The position numbers and the translations under genes are program-made. From assembly GCA_021229015.1 (NCBI GenBank), contig CM037792.1, forward strand, positions 3,853,136-3,917,135: DNA of 64,000 nucleotides, read 5' to 3'. A model generated the notes under the pieces. That model was not told the DNA's origin, ran no database searches, and worked only from the letters and a program-made list of their open reading frames with translations. Within the stretch, counting starts at the first letter, position 1. Each line of letters begins with the position of its first letter. Shown piece by piece: positions 33,213-45,882 of this stretch. This stretch comes from Solen grandis (Eukaryota; Mollusca; Bivalvia; Adapedonta; Solenidae).

Positions 33213-35294
33213 TGAATTCCCAGGTTAAAGCTATATAAATTAAATGAATCAGAGACTTAAATTACCTTTAAGGTAGCTCCGTGAATCAAATGTCTGTGTA
33301 TGCATCCAACACCGTGGTTGTTTAAAAAAAGGAATTCTACCATTTGTTCGAGGCAGGTTTTCGTGCGATGTCGCAAAGGAAAGTCATATCGTATGTTAAA
33401 ATGATGCATTTCTAAATGACACGCATAAGTTCATTTTCGACAATGATATATAACGGTACGCTAGAAAAGCAAAGGTACAGAGAAAAAATTAGTTAAGTAA
33501 GAAAATTAAAGTGTTCAACAAGCCGGATTAACTTGGGGGCCAGTTGACCGGAACTTGACCCGGTCATATTTTTTTCTGGGCTATAAAATACCTTGAGTAA
33601 TAATGCATCATACTGTGTGTAGAGGCACATTATGGGCCCCTCATATCCCATACTGAACCACGGCACGAAAAAAAAGACATAATTTAGATTACATCATTTT
33701 CTAAGATTATCTTTATGAAACAATACATTTTCACTAAACAGTTTTCATTTTTTACTGAAACGAATTTCATTAAAAACAAAAGCCTAGCCAATATGTCTAT
33801 ATATTATCCTTTTTTCATAGATACAATATAATCTATGTTTATTTTAGATTCATAGAAAATAAATAAGAAATGAAAGAATTCGAATCTAGGAAGAAAGAAA
33901 GAGAGAAAAAACACTTATTTGACTGTGATTGAAATTTTGAAAATGCATAAGAGACGTTTATTTCATAAGGCATTGCAAACAAATTCCAGGAGGAGTCACA
34001 CACTAACAACACAACTATTACCGGAGATAGTAATACCACCACCCCGCAGTAGAAAAGTAATTCTATTTATAAATGTGACATGATATAGGTAGGATTATGA
34101 CTCGAAAGGATGATTTAAATGCACGTGAGACGATACCCGATGATTTCCTACAATATGAGTTTCTAAAATAAACCACCAAACCACATAACAAATCAGCATA
34201 TCTATCTATCTATCTATCTATATATATATATTTATATTGGGGCCGCAGTTGGGCCCGTCTGGGGCCGCATGGGGCCGTAGATTACACATGCCCCACTGCA
34301 TACGTGAGTGACATACGGACTAATACGGATAAATATCAGACAGTTCGGTAAGTATTATGATGATGTGATCGATGAAAGGTTATATTATTAAGTAGATATA
34401 TTTCTTACTCGATTTTTATAGAGTGTAATGGCGCTGAGAGATGTACTTTCTCCACCTAATGACAACACAACAGTTTACTGTGTAGTGCTCAATCTAGACG
34501 TAAAATTTTAATAGACAATCTAGTGAATACAGACCGTGGGTGCATAAATTTATGTGTTTATACAACTCATACTAGGCTATATGGTTGTGTACTTGTTGTA
34601 GCTAGGTTCTGTATCTGACAGCTACCAGTACATGCATAGTATGAATAGATGGGTATAGGGGATTAATGCAACAGGCTTGCGTTCAGTATGCCAAACCGTA
34701 GCTACCATATTCTTACAGTCAGCTATGAAACTGTATGAGTGTCATAAACCATGGTATTCACGTATACCAATGTACAGCATAAGTTGCACGTGAACAGCAT
34801 GGTTTATTGTCCTAAGACAACTCCATAGGTTACTGTAAGCGACCATCGTCGAATACACCCGGCTAACTTATTCCGTTTCGCTACATGACATCGTGCCGTG
34901 GGGAAATAGGCAATCAAACCGTCATAATACAGTAGTTACTAACTTATAGACTATTAAAAATGTGACTTTTAAATTCAACACTCTTTGGCATGGATGCTTG
35001 AAAGGCATGTAAACAATAAAAAAATGACTGCATCCGGCAGCTGTATTAAAACGGCATATACAATTGGTTTTTAAAAACATGATGCAACCTGTGAAATAGC
35101 GTAATTTGAAACACCCTAAAACAACCAATTTAACTGTAGTATCCCATCTATCGATTGGTCATGGGTATCGACAATGGTAAAGGACCAGTTGCATACAGTT
35201 TGGTATACTGAACGTACACCAGGTTTTGACTCAAGTCTGGGATTGTCAAAAGTGATTTACTTTGCAGAAGGTTCCAGCCGATCGATATAACAAC
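33213..35294. other. region upstream of gene A
   Basis: No ORF of interest. A (TATC)n(TA)n tract lies at about 34198-34235, immediately followed by a GC-rich patch, 34239-34285, in which GGGGCCG occurs four times. This patch is about 1 kb upstream of the gene A start codon. Whether it is promoter-related cannot be told from sequence. Confidence 0.5.
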
Positions 35295-35327
35295 ATGGCA
35301 GCAAAAGGCACCACAGAGAATGGATCT
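35295..35327 (+). CDS. gene A exon 1 (coding part)
   Basis: The ATG in the context AACATGG is a good start. It encodes MAAKGTTENGS and ends at GTAAGT (35328) in phase 0. It was found by splice signal and by phase match to exon 2. It is shorter and unlike the first two exons of gene B, so the N-termini have diverged. Confidence 0.75.
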
Positions 35328-38300
35328 GTAAGTTTTACATTCCTGTTCACATGTTCCGATAGTCCCCTCTGATCAATGAGCTACTAACTTGGTGCGACAT
35401 GATATTTATGGTACTGAGCGGTACAAGTAAAACTGAAAGTAGAACAATATTGCAAATTACCTGTACACAAAAGTGGACTAATCCTCTGAATGTCTGTAAT
35501 TTATGTTGTACAATTACGAGGGGTGTTCAGGAAATACAAGGTCTTTTTTCATTGTCAGTGCAATGTATCAGTAGATCTAATTGTTTTATATTTTTCAATA
35601 ATTCTCTTTATTTTCTTTTTTAGCTCACCTGAGCACTTGAGCTCAAGATGAGCTTTTGTCTGTCGAGCATCATCAACATTCTAAGGGCCACAGTTTTGGC
35701 CCAAATCTTCATGAAAGTTGGTCAGGGTGTTTGTCAACATGATATCTCATATGAGTTCGAAATTGGTCATGTGGGGTCAAAAACAAGGTCAAATTTAGAA
35801 AATTTTAGAAAAACTTTGTAACACTTAGAGGCCACATTTTTGGCCTAATCTTCATGTAACTTGGTCAGAATGTTTCATGAAATCTTGGATGAGTTCAAAA
35901 CTGGGTCATGTGGGGTAAAAATGTAGGTCACCAGGTCAAATCTTTGAAAGAGCTTATGAACACTGTAGATGTCATATTTTTGGCTCAATCTTCAAGGAAT
36001 TTGGTCAGAATGTTTGTCTACTTGAAATCTTGGATGAGTTCAAAACTGAGTCATATGGGATCAAAAAGTAGGTCACCAGGTTAAATCTGAAAACTTTGAA
36101 CACTGTAGAGTCAATTTTGCCATCTTCATAAAACTTGATAAGAATGTTGTCTGCATGAATCCCAGATAAGTGCAAATATAGGTAGTGTCAAAATCTAGGT
36201 CACTTAGTCAATTTTAGAAAACTTTGCAAACACTTTAGATGCAATTTTTGGTAATCATGCATGCCTAACACAGAGTCTTACTCAGGTGAGTGACACAGGG
36301 CCATCTTTGCCCTCTTGTTTTCTCAGTATTTCCCACCTACATTTATACACTTTTGCCATCTTCATGGGAACTTCCATGTATTTCCTCTATAAACCATAAA
36401 GTAGACTTACTTCTTAAGTACCTATGCATTCAGTTACAAAGTTATGTTCATAATGTTAGCACCCCTGTTATATGGTAGCATGTAAGCAGGGAACCAAATC
36501 CCTAACAGTTGCAAGCATTCGGTTCATTTGAATGCAGGGTTGGTCTCAAATTCGTTTCCAAGGAGCAGTTTTTTAGCTCACCTGAGCACAACGTGCTCAT
36601 GGTGAGCTTTTGTGATCGCCTTTTGTCCGGCGTCCGGCGTCCGTCCGTGCGTGCGTGCGTCTTGCGTCAACTTTTCCTTTAAACAATTCTCCTCCTAAAC
36701 CACTGGATGGATTTTGACCAAACTTCACAGGAATCATCCTTATCATGACCTCTATCAAAGTTGTTCAAATTATTTTGATTGGGTAAATAAGTAGGTCACA
36801 GGAGCTAAAAATAGATTTTAGAAATGAAAATTTAAAAAATCTTCTTCTCCGAAAACCACAAGGCCTAGCCTTTTGATTTTTGGTATGTAGCATGATCTTA
36901 TGACTCTCTACCAAGATTGTACAAATTATGACCCTGGGGTCAAAATTGGCCCCGCCCCAGGGGTCACTTGATTTCACATAGGCTAATATAGGAAAAACTT
37001 GAAAAAATCTTCTTCTCCGAAACCACAAGGCCTAGCCTTTTGATTTTTGGTATGTAGCATGATCTTTTGACTCTCTACCAAGATTGTTCAAATTATGACG
37101 CTGGGGTCAAAATTGGCCCTGCCCCAGGGGTCACTTGATTTAACATAGGCTAATATAGGAAAAACTTGAAAAATCTTCTTCTCAGAAACCACAAGGCCTG
37201 GGGTTTAGATATTTGGTGTGCAGCATTGTCTAGTAGATCACAACCAAGTTTGTTTAAATCATGGCCCTGGGATCAAATTTGGCCCCACCAAGGGGTCACC
37301 TGATTTTACTTAGGCTAATATAGAAAAAACTTGAATATCTTCTTCTCCGAAACCACAAGGCCTAGCCTTTTGATTTTTAATAGGTAGCATGATCTTATGA
37401 CTCTCTACCAAGATTGTTCAAATTATGACCCTGGGGTCAAAATTGGCCCAGCCTCAGGGGTCACTTGATTTAACATAGGCTAATAGGAAAAAAACTTGAA
37501 AATTTTTTTCTCAGACACCACAAAGCATAGAGTTTAGATATTTGGTGTGTAGCATTGTCTAGTCAATTCTTACCAAGATTGTTCAAATCATGACGCTGGG
37601 GTCAAAATTGGCCCCGCTCCAGGGATCACTTGATTTTACATAGACTTATATTGGAAAAAAAACTAGAAAAATCTTCAAGGTCTGGAGTTTATATATTTGG
37701 TATGTAACATGGGCTAATAGACCTCTACCAAGTAGAGTGTGGTAGTGTGTAGCATTGTCTAGTCGATTCTTACCAACTTTATTCAAATCATGACCCTGAG
37801 GTCAAAATTGGCTCTGCCCCAGGGGTCACTTGATTTTACATAGCCTAATGATACCAGGTGAGCGATCCAGGGCCATCATGGCCCTCTTGTTTTTCAATTC
37901 TGGAAACCAATAAAAATTAAGTTGCAGAGAGCAAGGTATGCAAAAGTCATGCAAAAGATCGGAAGGCATTTCTCTTGGTTAGCCTAGGATGCACTTTTTT
38001 ATGTTTGTGAATGTAATGATATATGACAGAGACCGAAGTATGTTTTTGCTATATGAAGGGAGGAGGTGCAAAAGCATTCTTTGGAAAGATTGGCAGTGGA
38101 CTGAGTAAGATTGGGCAGACCATCAAACATGAGGCAGAGCAAACGGCTGATCAAATCAATCGGAGTGTGGCCAGCGTAGCACAGGGTGAAACTCTGGTAG
38201 GTATAACCGAAACTTTCATGTGAGCCTGATTTCCCTGACGTTCAACTATAATCCAGATTACCTGAGATTTTCCTGTCTTTTGTGGACCACATTGATTTAC

Positions 38301-41232
38301 TCTAAGAGTCAAGAAAATATATATATATATGAACTAAAGACTCCTTTCTTTCTATCAAAATAAAAGATCTGAATTTAAAATTGTTAAACAATTGTTTACA
38401 CATTCTTATTGCAGTTGCTTAATTATTATCTTAGCAAATTTTTTCACAGTGCATTAGGTTAAAACTACTTATTGCTAAGTACTACCTTAATTCAAACATT
38501 TGGTAGAAACACCATCCTTTCCAACAGAATATCCAAGGACATGACTAACTACCTTAATAACTAACAATATTTGTTTAAAGTGATATACACATACTTTGGT
38601 ATTTTCATTAAGAACAAGACGAATGATGAAATAATACCCATAGTACTTAAGTATTACCAGGAGATTTTCTATAATATAAAGGTCTTGGTATTACTTAGAG
38701 GTAAGTATGGGTGGTGAAATTGAAGGCAGAATGGGGTCATCAGAAAATGGTGGGAGCATTGAGATTCATACTTACAACCTGTATTATCCAGTCCTACATA
38801 ATGTTTGAGATGTCAACTCGCTTGTAATAGAAAATAAATTGAGGGAAAAAAAATCAGTCAAAGCTGTATTAGTGGTCACCAAATCTGAACAGTGGCCAAC
38901 CTATCAACAGTGGTCAGTGACTGCTTGGATTTCAGATGATTAAACCCAAATCCTTATCTACATTGTTTTACTTCCAAACAAGCCTAAGTATACAGTTAAT
39001 CTGTATTTATCAGCCACTTAGCACCAACTTTTGATTCTTTCTTTCAGCAGCAACCTGTGCTAGCTTAAGAGACCACATTTTGTAGTTCTCTTGACTGGTC
39101 ACATGAAACCAGCATGACTGTATTTCCTGATTATGACTAAGTATCTTTTACCTCCATTTAGCATCCATCCGTGGCCTATAAAGACAGGTTTAACTGTATG
39201 AAACTGTAACAAAAATCATATTACACTGGTAGAATACAGTAAACTTCAAGGACCGAAGGGATGATATAAATGTGAGGCTGAGACGAACTAGGGAACAGGA
39301 TTATATTTCTAGTTTCAGGGAAATGAGGGGGCCTCAAGTCGCTGACTTTAACACTCACTCAGCCCCTCACCGCGTGGGTTCAAATCCAGACAGGGTCATT
39401 CGGAATTTCATGTGAAGAAGCTTTCCAGCTGGTTTGCAGTAGGTCGTTGGTTCTACCCGGATGCCTCCGTGCATTTGGGGTCTTCCTCCACCTGTAATTA
39501 GCTGTTTGTCGCTTATGACTGAAATACTGTCAAAGCGATGGTATCAAATAGTCAAGTCAGTTCAGGGAAATGAGCATGTGTTAGAATGAGTATAATAGCT
39601 CAGGTTATGCATGACATTAGGATAATCACTTCTTGTACTGTCTCTTTAACAGCACCTGTTCCAGTCTGGCAATATTGTTCAACTTGTGTCACGTGTCAGT
39701 GGTCATTGTCTCCAGATTGTGCAGGGAGAGAAATCACTGGTTGTGGATGGAAAGGGCGTAGATAGTGCAGACAATGGTGAGTGACTGGTATTTGATACAG
39801 TGTCTATCCTAGGATGTGTACCAATATTTGATTGATATTTTCTTAGCTTTTGCATCAACTTAAAAATGAGTGTAAAACCCAAAAATAATTCCCAGTCCAG
39901 GTTAAAAATGCAAAATGTTCTAAGAAAAATTAAATAATCATGTTAATATCTTTATTAATGTAATTTTGACTTTACTGAGTGAAGACTTCTAAAGAGTTTT
40001 AGACACTGCTTGAGATTGTACAACATATTATACAAATTACAACATTGTAGAAAATACAGTGCAGAACCTTTGAAACCATGTTTCAGGGGTTCAAACTTAA
40101 GTACATTAATTTATTTATATTACATTCTGTAATGATAACATCAACAAATTAATGATTTGTACAAGGTAATAATTGCATTATCAAAATACATAATGTGCCA
40201 CATTGTAATGGGTCCATGCTGTATATGAAAAATGTTCTGGGGAATAAAACAATTGTACATGTATGATATTATTGTAGCTTCTTGGTTTGTGGTGGCGGAG
40301 GGGCGTAACCAAATTAGACTGCACAACAGCAATAACTTCCTGGCCATCATGAATGGAGAAACTCTCATCTTACAAATGGTATGGAAAAGGAATGCTTAAT
40401 TTCTAGTTTCGTATTGATTTGCTAGTGTATACCTCAATGAATTTTGATACTGTGAATCAAAAAAAAATTTTATGCTCCAATTTTAAAAGTGTTGAGGGTA
40501 TAAACTGATTTGCCATTATCCATCCGTCTAGTCCTTCCAAAAATCATATGTAACAGCACATATTTCTGAAACTACAATTATGATATCAGCGAGAGCCATA
40601 ATTCTTCTTAGGAATGTTCACAAGTATGGAAAGTTTAACACATGGGGCCAAAAATTTAAAAAATAGTATCGTTTCTGGTCTCCCAACCGACCCACTTTTT
40701 TAACAACCGACCCTAAATTTTTTTACCTTTCCCTTTTTTTACCTTTTCTTCCATGTCAAAAAAAACAACCTATGGACACTTGTTTTTTATTTGCTGGAAA
40801 CCAAAACTGGAATTCTTTTTTTTTTTTGCCTGGGATATCATTGTGTATTTTATTGAGTCTTAGCAGAGATATGGCACCAGACTTTATGAAAACTGTTTTC
40901 TGTTGTTGTTTTCTTATTAATATTTGTACCAGTATGTTGTTTTTGAGGCCATGTAGTCATATATCTGATAAAAAGCAATGGAATTAAAATGCTGTTGAAG
41001 GTTCAGCTTAACATAACATTAGGACTCTCAGTACTTTGATTATTAATTGCAGCCCCCGGGGACTCCACATGGCCTGGAGACCAAGTTTCAGTTGCACCAG
41101 CAGGGACACTTTGTGTTTATAGAGTCACTGAAGGATGCAGGAAGATTTGTGGGGGTCATGCCTGATGGTCAACTGAAACCTGCCCTGGCCACCTGCAGAG
41201 ATGACCATAGCCAGTTTGGTGTGAGGTTATTT
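35295..41232 (+). CDS. gene A: unnamed small beta-trefoil-like protein, five clear coding exons
   Basis: Joined exons 35295-35327, 38059-38196, 39653-39776, 40278-40378 and 41053-41232 give 192 residues with every junction GT-AG and the frame kept throughout. Residues 1-11 are a short leader without signal-peptide character. Residues 12-57 look like an amphipathic helix (FGKIGSGLSKIGQTIKHEAE). The rest is a series of short strand-turn units: QLVSRVSGHCLQIVQG, SLVVDGKG, WFVVAEGRNQIRLHN, FLAIMNGETLILQ, KFQLHQQGHFVFIESL, GRFVGVMPDGQLK. That pattern is like FGF/IL-1-type beta-trefoils, but it is a fold guess, not a family match. No membrane segment is seen, so a cytosolic protein is likely. The C-terminus needs one more exon (candidates at 45235 and 45865). 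Gene B at 54804 is a tandem paralogue. I do not recognise the gene by name. Confidence 0.82.
35622..36318 (+). mobile_element. tandem-core HINE-like element in gene A intron 1 (diverged copy)
   Basis: The head AGCTCACCTGAGC with an inverted GCACTTGAGCTCAAGATGAGC stem, four degenerate monomers of about 130 bp (CTTCATGAAAGTTGGTCAG, TCTTGGATGAGTTCAAAACT), and the end CTCAGGTGAGTGACACAGGG, CCATCTTTGCCCTCTTGT. The terminal hairpin is imperfect, which suggests an older copy. Confidence 0.8.
36575..37890 (+). mobile_element. tandem-core HINE-like element in gene A intron 1
   Basis: It starts after a T run with AGCTCACCTGAGCACAACGT and a stem with CATGGTGAGCT. The core has about seven monomers of 155-170 bp (AAAATCTTCTTCTCCGAAAC, GGCCTAGCCTTTTGATTTTT, CCAGGGGTCACTTGATTT). 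It ends with CAGGTGAGC (37855-37863), complementary to the first bases, then a perfect 8-bp-stem hairpin AGGGCCATCATGGCCCT (37869-37885) and CTTGT. Inverted ends, a tandem core and a 3' hairpin are the layout known for non-autonomous Helentron/HINE elements. Confidence 0.85.
38059..38196 (+). CDS. gene A exon 2, helix-rich segment
   Basis: 46 codons, phase 0 at both ends, AG at 38057-38058 and GTAGGT at 38197. It encodes GGGAKAFFGKIGSGLSKIGQ and on to SVASVAQGETL. TADQINRSVA matches TADQINKSLA in gene B exon 3, which confirms frame and boundaries. Confidence 0.87.
39328..39560 (+). mobile_element. tRNA-type SINE (family 1) in gene A intron 2
   Basis: TTCAGGGAAATGAG flanks it (39314-39327 and 39561-39574). 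The body has CAGCCCCTCACCG, GTGGGTTCAAATCC, CTTTCCAGCTGGTTTGCAG and GGGTCTTCCTCCACCTGTAA, ending in ATGACTGAAATACTGTCAAA and CAAATAGTC. Here the tail is CAAATAGTCAAGTCA rather than (CAA)n. Confidence 0.9.
39653..39776 (+). CDS. gene A exon 3, first trefoil-like repeat
   Basis: 124 nt, entering in phase 0 and leaving in phase 1, after CTTTAACAG and before GTGAGT. It encodes HLFQSGNIVQLVSRVSGHC, LQIVQGEKSLVVDGKGVD and SADN. The same length and phases occur in gene B exon 4 (61074-61197), about two-thirds identical at protein level. Confidence 0.92.
40278..40378 (+). CDS. gene A exon 4
   Basis: 101 nt after ATTATTGTAG, completing a split Ala codon, and ending at ATG|GTATGG. It encodes SWFVVAEGRNQIRLHNSNN and FLAIMNGETLILQM: two strand pairs with a conserved-looking NNFLAI turn. 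Confidence 0.9.
40640..40815. repeat. relic of GGCCAAA...TTTGGCC foldback MITE
   Basis: GGGGCCAAAAATTTAAAAAA, GTTTCTGGTCTCCCAACCGA and CCGACCCTAAATTT match 49805-49855. The right half is degraded (GCTGGAAACCA against GCTGGAGACCA). It lies in gene A intron 4. Confidence 0.65.
41053..41232 (+). CDS. gene A exon 5, C-terminal trefoil-like segment
   Basis: 60 codons, phase 0 at both ends, after TTAATTGCAG and before GTAAGT. It encodes PPGTPHGLETKFQLHQQGHF, VFIESLKDAGRFVGVMPDGQ and LKPALATCRDDHSQFGVRLF. The base composition is clearly richer in GC than the introns, as expected for coding sequence. Confidence 0.92.
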
Positions 41233-42889
41233 GTAAGTATCACAAACTTTTTTATGTGTCTGTTGAATGATGTATTATGGATTCACCTATGGCGGGTAGG
41301 CAGGCAGGAGGTAGGGCGGCATACACTTAGGTTGTCTGCTACCTGACACACGTGAACCAATCTTTAACAAACCAAAATTGGTCACAAAGTGTATTGGCAC
41401 AATATCTTGACTTATGTATGATAACCAGATTCTCTAGAGTTATGGTCATTGAATTAATGAAAATCTAAAATTATCAGTGTCCACTCACTAACAATGACAA
41501 ACATGAACTGATCTTTACCAAACTTGGTACAATGTGTATTTACACAATATGTAAAGTACCGGTAAGTCAGAAAATCTCAGACTCTTCAGAGTTCTTGCCT
41601 TTGATTTAAAGAAAAATTATCTTAAAGAGGATTTACAGTAACTCCTTTGACCTATTATATATAGATTTTCAAACTCCTGGACATGTTTCTGTACTTCCAT
41701 CCTCATCAACATTTGAAATTTTGTACAGTCTGTCATATATGCTAAACAGGATATTTTGCAATAGTTTGCGCTCTTGTTGCATTTTGATGGATACATGATC
41801 TTTTATAACTGTGTGATCTGGTAAATAATCAGTCAGATTTTCACGACAAAAAAGGATATACAAATGTAACAATAATCCAATGGCATTTTCTCATGGGTAA
41901 GTTCTATTGTAATTTGATTAAAATGTCACAATTGAGTTAACCTATTTACTCTTCACTACTCAGTGACGTCTTGTTACATATTGTTATATAATAAAAAACA
42001 TATATTGTTTAAGCTCTGCAGAACTTATTTTTTACAAATTTGTATGGCAACTATCCCTGAAGGTGCAGTATAGCATCTTTTAGTGAAGTCACCGCTTTTT
42101 CCAAAAATTGATTAGCACACAGAATATTTCCTTGATAGCACATTATGTGGTATGTATATTTCTAAGTTCATGACTTTGTGAGATTGATGAATCTGAAAGC
42201 AATTCCCTATGTGAGTAGTGTTTCCATTAGTGATGTTCCAATTGTTGCTAGTCGCCGACAATCAATTACTTTACTGAAGAGCAACAATAATCAATTTACA
42301 TGTATCCATTTTGCGATGTCATTATAAAACTTTATACCATACCATATCATGTGTTGTCTGTCTTGTGTACACTGTACATCAATCTGGAATCTCTTGATTT
42401 TACCCAGGTTTCCATTGGAAAACCTTGAAATAACCCCCTTTAATAATAAAGCACAGAATTAAGTATAATCTATTCACTGCTCGAGCGTTATAAAGCTAAA
42501 ACTGTGTTGAAAACTACTTCATGAAGTTCATGTAACTGTGTATAATTAAGTGCCTTGCTTGAATGTTACTACTGGTTCAAGCTATTATTAACGAGAAAGT
42601 TATGGATTATACCCTATCCAACTGAACTGATAATCAGTTGTGACAAATATCAACCGATTTCTATCACTAGTTTCCGTTCTCAAGACAGAGGTATGAATGA
42701 GTAATAAGTTATATTCATTTGGTCAACCTGTTAGTTGTGTGCGGACAGATCTGGATTTATAACAATTACATAAACAGTTTACTTATATTGTAGTAAACTA
42801 TGAGAGCTGAATTACACACACCCACAAACACACAGATCACTGGCCTTTACATAGCAAAGTTGGAAGAAATGGCAGTTATCTATCTTCCT

Positions 42890-43085
42890 TGTGTTTTGGC
42901 ACTCAGCATATGCAGATAGTTCCTTTACTGTTTAGCCCAGTGTCAGGATAATGCTTGGTATCATGCCACTTGTCTATTGTGTGATATCTCAGGTAGCATT
43001 AATTCTGTCGTATGTAGACCGAAGTCCCCAAATGACTGAAATACTGTTGATGAAATGTTAAACCCATGCAAAATAACAAACGTAC
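42890..43085 (+). mobile_element. SINE-like family 2 copy
   Basis: TTTTGGCACTCAGCATATGC, GTGTCAGGATAATGCTTGGT and ATCATGCCACTTGTC are followed by the 3' module ATGACTGAAATACTGTTGAT and GTTAAACCC with an AACAAAC tail. The order is the same as at 60815 and 63340. Confidence 0.75.
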
Positions 43086-43420
43086 ATAAACACAGATGTT
43101 ACAACATTGAATGGGTTTATGCAAAAAAAAAAACACTCACATTTATAACGTCCTGGTGTGATCAGTTTCCTGTACACAAAACAGATGTTGACACTAGCTG
43201 TTATCAATAAACTTGCCATAATGTACCCACAACACAAATAGGAAGTAATTAAGTCAGAGTGTAGTACTGAATGTCTTAGAAGGTAAGAGATCAGGAGTCC
43301 ATACCTGCATATACTTTTTATACATCTTCCATCATCCATCAGGGCATATACTTAAGCATGAATATCTGATGAATATTTGATTTCAAACATCATTTTGAAT
43401 GGCTACATCTTCTGTGAAGT

Positions 43421-43652
43421 ACTTTCCCTCATATAGACTCATTTTGATGCACTCAATAAGTATCACATAAAGCCTGATCTGCAGAAAACACAGTTAAACC
43501 TTACCAAATTTAATTACAAAATCCTCATTTCCAGACCACTGAGGAGCAGCAAACAGCATAAAACCTGATCAGCCTGCGAGTTACTCGCAGGCTTATCTGG
43601 TTTTATGCGGTTCGCATAGGTCTTTTCATGGTGTCCTCTATGAGGGAAAGGG
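43421..43652 (-). mobile_element. piggyBac-like MITE, reversed copy
   Basis: The right end is CTCTATGAGGGAAAGGG followed by TTAA (43653-43656). The left end reads ACTTTCCCTCATATAGACTC with the flanking TTAA lost. The central palindrome (CATAAAACCTGATCAGCCTG and complement) has a few mismatches. The order of the unique parts shows it is inverted relative to 50811-51045. Confidence 0.85.
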
Positions 43653-45234
43653 TTAAAGTATCTGAAAATTTTATAACTGGTTTAGCTATGTAACTAAAGC
43701 TTTGACCTCACCTGAGCTTTAAGAGTCCATGATTAGATTTTAGAATAATTGAATGTCTGTTAAGTATCAGCTGGTCATACACTGTCATGCACATTTCCAG
43801 AAAAAAATAGCGCTTAAACTACAGGTCAGATTAGATCATGATATCAAGAGTTGTTGCCCTTGATTTATCAAAATATTATATTCATTTATGAATTCATATT
43901 TTCTTCACATTTTTATACCATAACACCATTACTATACCCCTGCTTCAAGGAAGAGTGGTTTTGTTCTATGTATGAAAAATAAAATGTTTGTATGCTGTAT
44001 GGCAAAATTTATCATTTATTAATATTTCTTTTTCAATTTTGCCAAAAGCAGGCGATAAGTAGACAATTCCAGTGTTCACAGATGTACCACATTCAAATTG
44101 ACTGACAGGCTATCTAAAAAAGGCTATCTAAAAGTTACATTAGGATGATAGGTAGTCAATGGTTGACCTGGTTTGTGATACTGTTTGTGGGAAGTTGACT
44201 AAGTCATTAATTGGAAAGGTGTGCTTAAAATTTTACTACTAAAAGTTTGGAAGGTGCATTGAGATATATTTTATGGTACATTTCATGATGCAAACCTTTA
44301 CTTTTATAACTAATTTATTTGCGTGTCCCTTGACTGATATAAAATGAGTTCTTGTAAATTTATGCTTATCAAAAGTTCAACATGATCATTGCAGCATTCC
44401 ACCCATGGAGTAGTTGTGCAAAAGTAAAATGGCTGATGTCATGGCAACCAGAGACCTGTAACAGATCTGATAGATACGTAGTTGTTGAGGCTGACTTCCT
44501 TGTATGTATGTGTTCACATGACATTGTGTTTAATATTTATTATAGGATTTACTGGTATTTGAAATTTTGCCACTCAATTATGCAATTTTACCACTCAATT
44601 ACCGGTATAAATCAGCATTACTTCTCAGTTGTGGAAATTAACCACTCAGATATGTATGCCACTCAATAATTGAATTATGCATTATTACCATTCAGTTATG
44701 CAATTTGAATCATAAATGTTGTATAATAAACTAAAGGCTGCCTGTAAGACTACTCAAAGTGCTCATATCATCAAATTTTGAGCGGCAAACCCTTCATTAA
44801 AAAATCACTGATTTTTTTTTATACTTTACTAAGTGAAAAATTAACTTTTATGCTTAATAAATACAGAATCGCCTTTTTTCATACTTAACTAAGTGGAAAA
44901 TTACCTTAGATGTTTAATAAATACTGCCCATGAATAATTCTTTTAAATGAAACTACATTTTGTGTGGCTTATGCTTCAAAGAATATGTTAATTGTCTTAC
45001 AATTTATTGTTGAATTGTTCTGACAGGGGATGTAAGCAGAAATATGTTGGACTGCTGATTTCCTGTTATGTAAATTTTGTGCCATATTTAGATCTGAAAG
45101 TTATGACGTAACCGTGACAGCAAAACTACTTTTTTTTCTATTTTCCTATGTTTTGTTAGGTTTCATTGTCTTTTGTAAATGATATGACTACCATGATAAT
45201 TTTAAAATGTTATTTATACCTGTATTTTTTTCAG

Positions 45235-45270
45235 GTCATTCAGTTATTGTTAAAATTATGTGGCATATAA
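45235..45270 (+). CDS. candidate last exon of gene A (option 1)
   Basis: A strong acceptor (CTGTATTTTTTTCAG) precedes 12 in-phase codons: GTC ATT CAG to ATA TAA, giving VIQLLLKLCGI and stop. The tail composition is hydrophobic and not obviously coding. It competes with the option at 45865. Confidence 0.28.
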   Translation, partial: VIQLLLKLCGI

Positions 45271-45864
45271 GATCATTGTGAAATGGTTTGGTACCCATTG
45301 AATAGTAAAGCACAGGCATGGACAATGAAGAAAACTAATGCTTGCAGGCCTTTTTTATGTCTGAAAAAGAGCACTAGTTCCATATTTGTGTGGATGGTTA
45401 GGGTAAAAGTACCATTTCTTTGAGAAAATCATGAAAAATAGCAATTTTTGGGGAAAACTAGTGAATTTTAAGAAATACTCAGAGAGGAGGTCTACAGTAA
45501 AGAAAAAAAGGCTAAACATGTATTGTGTTGTTTTTTTCCAAAGGACTTTTCCCATGCTTACATAAGTATTCAAATTAAATTGTTAATTATTCAATAGCAA
45601 CACTGGAGTATCATATGACCAGTGATTTACTAAATGTACATAAAAAATCACTGACAGTTTTTGCTGGCAGCTGACCTTGCCTTGGAAGGATAGTAATCTC
45701 TAAACAAGAATTAGGGCTTAGCTTAATTTTTTGCTGCTTTTGAAAGGTCTGTTTATCATTTCTTGAATAACAAAAAACTACAACAAAGGCAATTATGGAA
45801 AATGAAAAAAAAAAGATTTGTTTAAAGAGGGTTTCTGCATGCTAATGTAAGTCCTTATTTTCAG

Positions 45865-45882
45865 GTACACGTAATTCTATGA
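45865..45882 (+). CDS. candidate last exon of gene A (option 2)
   Basis: The acceptor CCTTATTTTCAG is followed by GTA CAC GTA ATT CTA TGA, adding VHVIL and a stop in the right phase. AATAAA follows 86 bases later at 45968, which gives this option a coherent 3' UTR. Confidence 0.35.
   Translation, partial: VHVIL

Noticed and set aside
38023..38058. Upstream ATG at 38023 as the start of gene A exon 2
   Set aside because: The bases before 38059 look intronic, and an AG at 38057-38058 in the right phase joins exon 1, in agreement with the paralogue.
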